Shown in pieces: positions 1-6,041 of a DNA stretch of 11,883 nucleotides. The notes beneath the pieces were generated by a model that made no database searches, was not told the origin of the DNA, and was given only the letters and a program-made list of their open reading frames with translations. Origin of the DNA: a bacterium (GTDB lineage Bacteria; Cyanobacteriota; Sericytochromatia; S15B-MN24; VGJW01); contig JAJYIO010000032.1 of NCBI GenBank assembly GCA_021790035.1, positions 1 to 11,883 on the forward strand. Reading direction: 5' to 3'. Every line of letters starts with the position of its first letter. Position 1 is the first letter of the stretch. The position numbers and the translations under genes are program-made.

Positions 1-29
1 TATTGCCATATATTTTAAATGGAGTTCAT

Positions 30-50
30 GCGGGGGGCAAGGCCCCCTGC
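30..50. terminator. G+C-rich hairpin, possible terminator of an upstream gene
   Basis: Positions 30-38 pair with 42-50 (nine pairs, one G.T) around the loop AAG. There is no T-tract on either side. A terminator for a gene to the left of the window is possible but unproven. Confidence 0.3.
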
Positions 51-206
51 AAGTCCCTGCCCCGAAGGGGAGTTTCCAAAGAGGGGTCTTGATATCCGCG
101 GGTCGCACGGGACGCCTGGCCGGCGGGGTTCGAAAGGGCCCGAAGATACCGATGGCGGGAGTCGAGCGATGTCGGCGCCCGCGACCAGGCCGGGATCGAT
201 TTGGGG

Positions 207-212
207 TAAAAT
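207..212 (+). promoter_or_regulatory. Possible -10 box (TAAAAT) for the P-loop gene
   Basis: TAAAAT at 207-212 resembles the -10 boxes used elsewhere in the window (TAAAAC, TAAGAT, TAGACT) and has the same G-rich 5' flank (GGGGTAAAAT). No good -35 lies 16-19 bp upstream. If used, transcription would begin near 219 and give a leader of about 200 nt before the gene at 422. Confidence 0.3.
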
Positions 213-255
213 GGCGGTTTGGCCAGGCCTGGGCCCTGGCGTCGTCCCGCGGATC

Positions 256-269
256 ACCCACCGGTGGGT
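256..269. repeat. Perfect 14-base palindrome
   Basis: ACCCACCGGTGGGT is its own reverse complement. It lies about 45 bases downstream of the TAAAAT box. It could be a protein-binding dyad or part of a folded leader RNA. ACCGGT occurs three times between 260 and 322. Confidence 0.4.
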
Positions 270-281
270 CGCACCGAGAAA

Positions 282-359
282 GGAAGCTCCCGTCGTGGAA
301 GACCGGTGAGAGCTTGACCGGTCGGCTGCGGCAGCTTTCCCCCAGCAGGCTCGCTGGGG
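282..359 (+). other. Candidate folded leader RNA upstream of the P-loop gene
   Basis: GGAAGCT (282-288) can pair with AGCTTTCC (333-340, one bulged T). Inside that pairing, GACCGGT (301-307) pairs perfectly with ACCGGTC (317-323) around a 9-nt loop. It is followed by CCCCAGC (340-346) pairing with GCTGGGG (353-359) around AGGCTC. The nested arrangement suggests RNA structure, but G+C-rich DNA makes chance stems common. No known RNA family was recognised. Confidence 0.3.
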
Positions 360-410
360 TCCATCTGCATGGCGGCCGAGTTCGCCATCACCCTTTTGGG
401 CATTCGCTTC

Positions 411-424
411 GGAGATCTAGATTG
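411..424 (+). promoter_or_regulatory. Ribosome binding site deciding a TTG start
   Basis: GGAG at 411-414 is followed after 7 nt by TTG at 422-424. This is the only well-placed Shine-Dalgarno before the conserved P-loop. It supports TTG rather than the far-upstream ATG at 89 in the same frame. Confidence 0.7.
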
Positions 425-1399
425 AACGAAATCCTCGACACGGTACTCCTCCTGGCGCTCCCGGCCTCTGGCAAGTCCGAGGTGCGTCGCTACCTCGAAC
501 TCATGCCCGCAGACGCTCGCGGTCGGGACTTCCACATGGGTCCCAGCGTGCAGCTCGATGACTTCCCGTACGTCCACATGATGCGGCGAATCGACGACGA
601 GCTGACGGTCCTCGGGCAGCCGACGCTGTTCTTCGGGTCCCCTCAGGATCCTTTCAAGGATCCGCGGGACTGGGGCACCTTGACCGACATGATCAACCAG
701 GACCATGAGGATCTGTTTGCTGGCCGGCGCCGCCAGCCGGCCGCTGCGGCGCTCGATCTGTTCGAACGCCTGGATCGCGCCAGCGCCGCCACCGGAGCGC
801 CGGTTCGCCTGGAGCGGCTCGACGCGTCGGTTCGGACCCATCTGGCCGACAAGCTGGAGGCCGAGGCCCGGCAGCTGCTCGCTGACCTGCAGGCCGGATT
901 TCCCGATACGCTCGCGGGCAAGACCCTGGTCATCGAGTTTGCGAGGGGCGGACCGGATGGTTCGTCTCTGCCGCTTTTGGCCCCGTATGGTTACCGGCAC
1001 TCGCTTGGCCAGCTGTCCCCCAAGATCCTGGAGAAGGCCGTGATCCTCTATATCTGGGTCACTCCCGAGGAATCCCGCCGCAAGAACGCGGCTCGAGCCA
1101 ATCCGGACGATCCCGGTTCGATCCTTCACCACGGGGTTCCGCTCTCAGTCTTGCTGCACGAATACGGGATCGACGACATGGAGTGGCTTACCCAGAACTC
1201 CGAGCGTCCGGGTTGCGTGACCGTCCAGGCCCACGGCCGGACCTATCACCTGCCGGTGGCCCGATTCGACAACCGTGTCGACAAGACGTCGTTCCTGCGT
1301 GCCGATCAGGCGGACTGGGAGCCCGGCCAGGTCAAGGCCGTCCATGAGGGCCTGCGCAACGCCCTCGACCAGCTCGCGGGAGCGGTCCAGTCGGTCTGA
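422..1399 (+). CDS. P-loop kinase-like protein of unknown function
   Basis: The product is 325 residues from a TTG start. A Walker A-like loop lies at the N-terminus (LPASGKSE, Lys18), after a hydrophobic strand (VLLLAL), in the style of small nucleotide/metabolite kinases and zeta-toxin-like ATPases that carry GLPASGKS. Later blocks are VIEFARGGPDG (about 170-180), a possible Walker B/substrate strand; a basic segment TPEESRRKNAAR (214-225), reminiscent of a kinase LID; an LHHGVP block (235-240); and a C-terminal ARFDNRVDKTSFLR block. These dense conserved-looking blocks suggest a real enzyme. I recall similar uncharacterised proteins in varied bacteria but know no assigned substrate. There is no signal peptide or membrane segment, so it is probably cytosolic. 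The ATG-started extension from 89 translates to low-quality Arg/Pro/Gly sequence and is rejected. The gene stands alone and converges on the next gene. Confidence 0.8.
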   Translation: MNEILDTVLLLALPASGKSEVRRYLELMPADARGRDFHMGPSVQLDDFPYVHMMRRIDDELTVLGQPTLFFGSPQDPFKDPRDWGTLTDMINQDHEDLFAGRRRQPAAAALDLFERLDRASAATGAPVRLERLDASVRTHLADKLEAEARQLLADLQAGFPDTLAGKTLVIEFARGGPDGSSLPLLAPYGYRHSLGQLSPKILEKAVILYIWVTPEESRRKNAARANPDDPGSILHHGVPLSVLLHEYGIDDMEWLTQNSERPGCVTVQAHGRTYHLPVARFDNRVDKTSFLRADQADWEPGQVKAVHEGLRNALDQLAGAVQSV

Positions 1400-1421
1400 C
1401 CCGGGGGGCGACTCGAGCATC

Positions 1422-1453
1422 AGCAAGGGGGAGGCGAAAGCCTCCCCCTTGCT
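1422..1453. terminator. Perfect 14-bp hairpin with GAAA loop between convergent genes
   Basis: Positions 1422-1435 pair without mismatch with 1440-1453, closed by a GAAA (GNRA) tetraloop. It sits 22 nt after the stop of the upstream plus-strand gene and 12 nt from the stop of the minus-strand gene, so it can serve both. Neither side carries a T-tract, so it would be a U-poor bidirectional terminator or an mRNA 3'-end stabiliser. Confidence 0.75.
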
Positions 1454-1465
1454 TCGACGGCTCGA

Positions 1466-4243
1466 TCAGTCGTCTTCGCTGGCCACGTAATGGGACAGCG
1501 GTGCCTTGTGGGCCCGGGAGTAGGCTGCCAGGTAGCGCATCATTTCCTCGTACCTGCGCATCCCCTTGGTGGCGATCCACTCCTGGCGCATCTGCTCGGG
1601 GCCGGGGACCGTCAGGAGCGATGTCGGGGTGTAGGCGGCACCGAACTCGGCCGCATGTTCCTTGAACCATGGGCTCGAGACGAAATGTCCGGTCGTCCCG
1701 ACCTTCTGGCGTAACCGCGTGAAAGGGCTGCACTGGCCCGGATTGATCGCTGGCTTGACCAGCATCGGCAGCACGGGCACGGGTCGGAAGTCCGGATGGT
1801 TCGTCCAGATGTCGCCGAAGACGCTCCCGTTGGCGTCCCACTGCGACATCGGCGGGAGCCCGAGGATCGCCTCCGTGGTGCGGACGATGTCGAGCTGCGA
1901 CAGGCGGTGGGTATCGAGGTAGCCACGCTTGACCCACGGCCCCAGAGCCACGGCCAGGGTTCGGTGGGCATCGATGTGATCGGCTCCGGACTGGGCGTCG
2001 TCCTGGGTTATGAAGACGGCCATCTGCTTCCACTGGGGCGTCGTCGAGAGGTAATGGACCACCTCGGCGGTGGCGCGATCGTTGTTTGCCACGTAGGTAG
2101 CTGGCGTGTAGTAGCAGGGATTCTGGCCGGCGGTATGGTCGTCGGGAAGCCAGATGTAGACGAACCGGGGGAAGGCTCGCCGGTGGGCGTCGAGCCACGA
2201 GATCGCCGTCTTGGCCCGATAGGTGTCGAGGATCATGCGATCCCAGCCCGGGAAGTCGACGCCGAGATGGGCGTGCATGGCCCGCGAAATGTCGCCGGCC
2301 CGGGACCGGGAAACGAACTCGCCAAAGTCTTCGAATGGCACGTGGTGCGCCAGCAGGTCGTCAAAGAGATAGAGCCGCCCCGGGTAGGCAATCCAGGGAT
2401 TGCTCCAGTGACCCAGGGCCGACAGGTTCTGGTAGATGCACATCGGATTCTCGGCCCCGCCCTTGACGCTTCCCCACCCGGGCGCGCCCCGTGGCACCAG
2501 CGACTGGGTCCAGCCGGGATTGGCCTCGAGGTGGCGATTCGAGTAGTACACGGGCCAGGTCCGCTGGACCCAGTCCGAGTCAGAGGTGCCGGTGGTCCAC
2601 TCGTGCCCCTGAGCCGTCACCTCGCCGTCGGCCATGAAGTTGGCGAAAAGCGTGTCGTCATGCGCCCAGCTGTAGAGGTTGGGAAGGTCTTTCCGGTCGA
2701 AGAGATCGAGGTGGGGATCCGCCCAGCGGCCCGCCGGAGCATAGGCGCCCAGGTCCTCGTCGAAGGTCTTGTTCTCGTGCAGGATGAACACCACGTACCG
2801 CACACGCCGTCTCAGCCAGGCGGTGGCCGCCGCGTTGGCGGCCCGCCGATGGGCCCTCTGGGCAACCGAGAAACCGTCGTTCGCGAGGGCCAGGGCGGTC
2901 CAGCGCGGAAGCGAGGCATCGAGACGCTCGAGATCGATGCGCTGGACCAGGCCATCCATCATCTCCCCGACCCACTCGTGATGGACGTTGGGGCCGGACC
3001 CAAGTCCCTTGGCGCATACCACGAAGAGGCTGCTCGGATCGGCTGCGACGTCGGTCGGGTACCAGCCGGTCGGAACCAGACCCAGCTTACGGCCGCTCTC
3101 GATGTCGAAGACGGCGAGGTCGTCATTACCGGCGTTGGCGACGAAGAGTCGCCCGCGGGCCACCGCCAGACCATCGGGGTAGCTGCCCATGGGCGCGTTC
3201 CGGTACGGGCTGTCGTCGAAGACGCGGACGTCCGACAGGGTTCTGGTATCGACCTCGACGACCCGATCGACGTTGGAGTCGGCGACGAAGCACATCGGAG
3301 TGCCCGGCAAGGCGGCCAGGGCGGTGGGATGCACGCCCGCGCCGCGGGATGCCGGGCCCAGTCGGGGGCCCGTGGCGATCCGGCCCACCACGGCGAAACG
3401 CGCTCGATCGAGGACCGTCACCCCATTGCCGCCCCAGTCGCTGACGACCAGCCGGCGGCCGCTGTCTGCCATGGTCACGCCGAAAGGAAAGGCCCCCACG
3501 TTGCGGTAAGCGACCTGGCCGCTCGCGATGTCGATCCGGGCCAGGCTGTTGGATAGCAGCCCCGTCGCGTAGAGGTGCTTCCGGCCGGGGCCGACCGCCA
3601 CGGCATCGGGATAGAACAGATGAGCCTGGTCGTGCTCTCCCTGGTAGTCGTAGGGATACTGGGTTCGCGGAAATGCTTGCCAGGTCAGCGGATAGCGTCG
3701 CGTCACGACGAACTTGCCGTGGATCTGCTGCAGGGCGACGACGTCGTCCGAGTCTCCGCCCGCAGCGTAGAACATGCCATCGGATCCCGCGGCCAGCCCC
3801 TGGAACAGGCTCTGCTTGTCGACGGCCAGTCGCTCGGGACTGGCATTGGGCCAGGCCCCGACGTTGTCCTTGCTGGCCTCGATCTTGGCGACCTTGGCGG
3901 CCGAGAGCTTCTTGGTGAAAGCCACGAGCTGCTCGAGTGGGGTCAGGGATTTGCTGTCAAAAAGCGTGACCGTCTGGGCGCGGGTCGGCCCGTTGGCCAG
4001 GACCGCCACGCCGTCTGTCCCGACGGCGATCTTGGTGGGAAAGTCGGGCGTCCGGCTGATCGTTCCCACGGGCGCTACCCACCTCCCGGTCGGGAGCCTG
4101 CGGGTATACGCGGCGCGGTTGGAAGGCGTGATCGATATGCCTGCCGGCATTCCCTTTGCCGTCGCGGGACCGCTCGCCACCACGGGCAAGCACAAGGCGC
4201 AGATGACCGCAGCGCGTAGGATGGTCGCAAGCGATGAAGACAT
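1466..4243 (-). CDS. Exported YncE-type beta-propeller / phosphoesterase fusion protein
   Basis: The 925-residue product starts at ATG 4243 with GAGGT six nt upstream. Residues 1-29 look like a Sec signal peptide (hydrophobic run after Arg10, likely cut after PATA), so it acts outside the cytoplasm. Residues of about 50-440 carry YncE/YVTN-like propeller repeats, for example PDGLAVARGRLFVANAGNDD and PTDVAADPSSLFVVCAKG. From about 480 comes a phosphoesterase domain of the phospholipase C/acid phosphatase superfamily. It contains FILHENKTFDEDLG, with Thr493 at the usual nucleophile-type position; a DFGEFVS block; and the metal-site block DDAQSGADHIDAH (748-760). LGLPPMSQWDA is also typical of these proteins. 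The family is usually annotated as bifunctional YncE/alkaline phosphatase, and the substrate is unknown. Both domains appear complete. It has its own promoter and is divergent from the asparaginase. Confidence 0.9.
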   Translation of the reverse strand: MSSSLATILRAAVICALCLPVVASGPATAKGMPAGISITPSNRAAYTRRLPTGRWVAPVGTISRTPDFPTKIAVGTDGVAVLANGPTRAQTVTLFDSKSLTPLEQLVAFTKKLSAAKVAKIEASKDNVGAWPNASPERLAVDKQSLFQGLAAGSDGMFYAAGGDSDDVVALQQIHGKFVVTRRYPLTWQAFPRTQYPYDYQGEHDQAHLFYPDAVAVGPGRKHLYATGLLSNSLARIDIASGQVAYRNVGAFPFGVTMADSGRRLVVSDWGGNGVTVLDRARFAVVGRIATGPRLGPASRGAGVHPTALAALPGTPMCFVADSNVDRVVEVDTRTLSDVRVFDDSPYRNAPMGSYPDGLAVARGRLFVANAGNDDLAVFDIESGRKLGLVPTGWYPTDVAADPSSLFVVCAKGLGSGPNVHHEWVGEMMDGLVQRIDLERLDASLPRWTALALANDGFSVAQRAHRRAANAAATAWLRRRVRYVVFILHENKTFDEDLGAYAPAGRWADPHLDLFDRKDLPNLYSWAHDDTLFANFMADGEVTAQGHEWTTGTSDSDWVQRTWPVYYSNRHLEANPGWTQSLVPRGAPGWGSVKGGAENPMCIYQNLSALGHWSNPWIAYPGRLYLFDDLLAHHVPFEDFGEFVSRSRAGDISRAMHAHLGVDFPGWDRMILDTYRAKTAISWLDAHRRAFPRFVYIWLPDDHTAGQNPCYYTPATYVANNDRATAEVVHYLSTTPQWKQMAVFITQDDAQSGADHIDAHRTLAVALGPWVKRGYLDTHRLSQLDIVRTTEAILGLPPMSQWDANGSVFGDIWTNHPDFRPVPVLPMLVKPAINPGQCSPFTRLRQKVGTTGHFVSSPWFKEHAAEFGAAYTPTSLLTVPGPEQMRQEWIATKGMRRYEEMMRYLAAYSRAHKAPLSHYVASEDD

Positions 4244-4272
4244 TCTCTTACCTCGTGGGCGGGAGCGCTCCT

Positions 4273-4301
4273 TTTATAGCAAGCCGATCGAGCGATGTCC
4301 A
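4273..4301 (-). promoter_or_regulatory. Sigma70-like promoter of the propeller/phosphoesterase gene
   Basis: On the minus strand the -35 box is TGGACA (4296-4301), the spacer is 17 bp and the -10 box is TATAAA (4273-4278). This predicts a start near 4266 and a leader of about 22 nt holding GAGGT before the ATG. The -35 box lies in the upstream region of the divergent asparaginase gene, so the two promoters may interfere. Confidence 0.7.
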
Positions 4302-4323
4302 AGCCAGCCAGGCCAGGGCGCGC

Positions 4324-4329
4324 TAGACT
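4324..4329 (+). promoter_or_regulatory. -10 box of the asparaginase gene, predicting a leaderless mRNA
   Basis: TAGACT is identical to the -10 boxes of the infC and M20-like promoters in this window. It ends 7 nt before the ATG at 4337, so transcription should begin at or near the A of the start codon. No clear -35 is visible, and no Shine-Dalgarno precedes the ATG. Confidence 0.55.
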
Positions 4330-4336
4330 GTTCAAG

Positions 4337-5929
4337 ATGGCCACCCGTGATTCTGTATTGCTCATCTACACCGGTGGGACGATCGGCTGTCTCCCGCGCG
4401 ACGCCGGGGATCCGCGTTCGCCCCTGGTTCCAGCTTCTCTCGACCAGGTCATGGCCATGGTGCCGCACTACGATGCGACCGCACGGGCGTTGCGCCTCGG
4501 CGAGATCCAGGTTCCGCTCGAGACGATCTCCTGGACGCCCCCCATCGACTCGTCTCAGGTGACGTTCGAGCACTGGATCCAGCTCGCTCGCGAGATCGAG
4601 TCGCGCTACGACCAGCACGTGGGGTTCGTGGTGCTGCACGGCACGGACACCCTCGCGTTCACCGCGTCGGCGCTGGCGTTCATGCTCGACGGACTGGACA
4701 AGCCCGTCGTGCTGACGGGCTCTCAGCTTCCCATCGGTCAGACGCGCTCGGATGCGGTCCAGAACCTGGTCACGTCGGTCGAGATCGCCGCCGCGCGCCT
4801 CCTGGGCGAGACGGTGGTGCCCGAGGTCTGCGTCTTTTTCCGGGATTCGCTCCTGCGCGGCTGCCGGACGACCAAGGTGAGCGCCAGCAGCTTCGGCGCC
4901 TTCGCCTCTCCCAACTGCCCACCATTGGGCGCCGCGGGCGAACTCATCACGCTCGACGCGCCGCGACTGCGGCGCCCCGGAAAGAAGCTCGTGGTCCACG
5001 ACCACCTCGAGTCGCGGATCGCGATCCTGGACGTGTTTCCAGGCATGAGTCCGGCCCTGCTCGAAGCGCTCCTTTCGTCGGGGGATCTAAGGGGGGTCGT
5101 TCTCAAGACCTTCGGGACCGGGAACGTGCCCGCCACCACGGGCTTTTTGCAGGCAATCGAGCGCGCCGTGGCGCGGGGCATCGTCATCCTCGACGTCACG
5201 CAGTGCCTGTCGGGCGAGGTCGCGCTGGGGCTCTACGAGGCCAGTGCGGGCCTCCTGGCCCTTGGGGTCGTCGGTGGGATGGACCTGACCCCCGAGGCTG
5301 CCCTGGCCAAGCTCGCGTTCGTCCTGGGCCAGGAATCCAACCCCCAGAGCGCCGCCGATCTCGTCCAGCTCGACTGGCGCGGCGAGCAGCAGGCCTCGCG
5401 GTTGCTGATCCATTACGGCGGCGGAAGGCTCGAAGGCGGGCAATCGATTCGCTTGTCTCCAATGTTGCATGCTGGCATGTCTGTATTGCGCAATAGTGAT
5501 CATGGTGGACATGGCGATATGTCGGCTCAAGGTGGCGCTGGCCCATCGTCAGGGACTTCAGGGTCTCTTGCCTCGGAATCACGTAAGCACATTGGCGATG
5601 TTGCGTTACATGCCATAAAGCCCTTTGTTGATAATTTGTCATTGTATGCAAATGCCGGGAACCTGGAAGCCGCCGCGATTCTCATCGCCGGAGTCGAGAC
5701 AGCGGTCCCGATCCAGCTCGAGGCCCATCTCGAGGCGCCTGATGGCGTTTCCCACCTTCTCGGCCGTGGGCGGATCGATGCTGCCGCGCCCTACCTTCTG
5801 ATCGAGGCCACGGCGGGCGTCCGCTCCCGGCTCGAGTCCCTGCCGGAGGGCAAGCTCACGCTCGTCAGTTCTGGCCCCACCGATATCACCTGGAAGCGCC
5901 TGGATCTGGCCTTGCGCGTGTCGAGCTGA
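4337..5929 (+). CDS. ansA: Type I L-asparaginase with C-terminal extension of unknown function
   Basis: The first ~350 of 530 residues form a cytosolic-type asparaginase, which hydrolyses L-asparagine to aspartate and ammonia. LLIYTGGTIG contains one catalytic Thr (Thr12 or Thr15 by motif), and HGTDT (101-105) contains the second Thr-Asp pair. LTGSQLPIGQTRSDAVQN, RTTKVSASSFGAFASPN and KTFGTGNVP are family blocks. E. coli AnsA ends near residue 338, soon after a RGE motif like the WRGEQ here. This protein continues for about 170 residues: a Gly/Ser/His-rich linker (372-425) of unusual base composition, then a possibly folded domain (427-530, IKPFVDNLSLY...ITWKRLDLALRV) that I do not recognise. 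No signal peptide is seen. The start was chosen at 4337, not the in-frame ATG at 4295, because 4337 fits the motif spacing of the family and the -10 box; 4295 would add only an Arg/Pro/Lys-rich tail. Confidence 0.9.
   Translation: MATRDSVLLIYTGGTIGCLPRDAGDPRSPLVPASLDQVMAMVPHYDATARALRLGEIQVPLETISWTPPIDSSQVTFEHWIQLAREIESRYDQHVGFVVLHGTDTLAFTASALAFMLDGLDKPVVLTGSQLPIGQTRSDAVQNLVTSVEIAAARLLGETVVPEVCVFFRDSLLRGCRTTKVSASSFGAFASPNCPPLGAAGELITLDAPRLRRPGKKLVVHDHLESRIAILDVFPGMSPALLEALLSSGDLRGVVLKTFGTGNVPATTGFLQAIERAVARGIVILDVTQCLSGEVALGLYEASAGLLALGVVGGMDLTPEAALAKLAFVLGQESNPQSAADLVQLDWRGEQQASRLLIHYGGGRLEGGQSIRLSPMLHAGMSVLRNSDHGGHGDMSAQGGAGPSSGTSGSLASESRKHIGDVALHAIKPFVDNLSLYANAGNLEAAAILIAGVETAVPIQLEAHLEAPDGVSHLLGRGRIDAAAPYLLIEATAGVRSRLESLPEGKLTLVSSGPTDITWKRLDLALRVSS
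5451..5650 (+). other. Low-G+C segment inside the asparaginase gene
   Basis: By hand count 99 of these 200 bases are G or C, against about 73% in the 60 bases at 5221-5280. Codon choice shifts to TTG, TCT, CAT, AAT, GAT, TTA and ATA, codons rare in the rest of the window. The reading frame stays open. The stretch encodes the linker after the asparaginase domain and the beginning of the C-terminal domain. Confidence 0.75.
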
Positions 5930-6006
5930 GCTGAAGGGTCTCTCCGGCAGCGCCGGCAGGAACCTTGCCCCGCTCGCGAGTCGCACCCGCACGAAGTCGA
6001 CCGGGA

Positions 6007-6035
6007 GTGACGCGCGGCTGTCGATCCGGTAAAAC
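6007..6035 (+). promoter_or_regulatory. Promoter of the membrane-protein gene, predicting a leaderless mRNA
   Basis: GTGACG (6007-6012, keeping the TGAC core of TTGACA) is followed by a 17-bp spacer and TAAAAC (6030-6035). The ATG lies only 6 nt downstream at 6042, and no Shine-Dalgarno sits before it. Confidence 0.5.
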
Positions 6036-6041
6036 TGCACC

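Larger units (their letters stand above)
1..421. other. Non-coding, hairpin-rich stretch before the first gene
   Basis: I see no convincing gene here. Open frames on both strands give arginine/proline/glycine-rich translations with no recognisable domain. The first 20 bases are A+T-rich, unlike the rest. The region holds a 9-bp hairpin (30-50), a 4-bp CCCC-GAA-GGGG hairpin (60-70), a -10-like TAAAAT (207-212), a hairpin at 222-240, a perfect 14-base palindrome (256-269), a 7-bp stem at 301-323 and a 7-bp hairpin at 340-359. From 213 onward it may be the transcribed leader of the gene at 422. No known riboswitch or T-box core motif was recognised. Confidence 0.6.

Noticed and set aside
117..145. 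GGGTTCGAAAGGG resembling a tRNA T-arm
   Set aside because: The T-stem does not close as it should and no acceptor, D or anticodon arm could be built around it.
270..292. GAGAAAGGAAGCTCC resembling the SRP RNA GGAAG core
   Set aside because: The paired flanks of the bacterial SRP RNA tip (GGUCAGG...GCAGCC) are missing.
89..421. N-terminal extension of the P-loop protein from the ATG at 89
   Set aside because: No Shine-Dalgarno supports it, the translation is low-quality Arg/Pro/Gly, and a good RBS precedes TTG 422 right at the conserved domain.
1796..3556. 586-codon open frame on the plus strand opposite the propeller/phosphoesterase gene
   Set aside because: Shadow of a G+C-rich gene: the minus-strand frame carries clear motifs, a signal peptide, an RBS and a promoter, while this one gives Gly/Val/Arg-rich sequence without any domain.
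5944..5956. CCGGC-AGC-GCCGG hairpin after the asparaginase stop
   Set aside because: Only five pairs with a 3-nt loop and no T-tract; too weak to call a terminator in such G+C-rich DNA.
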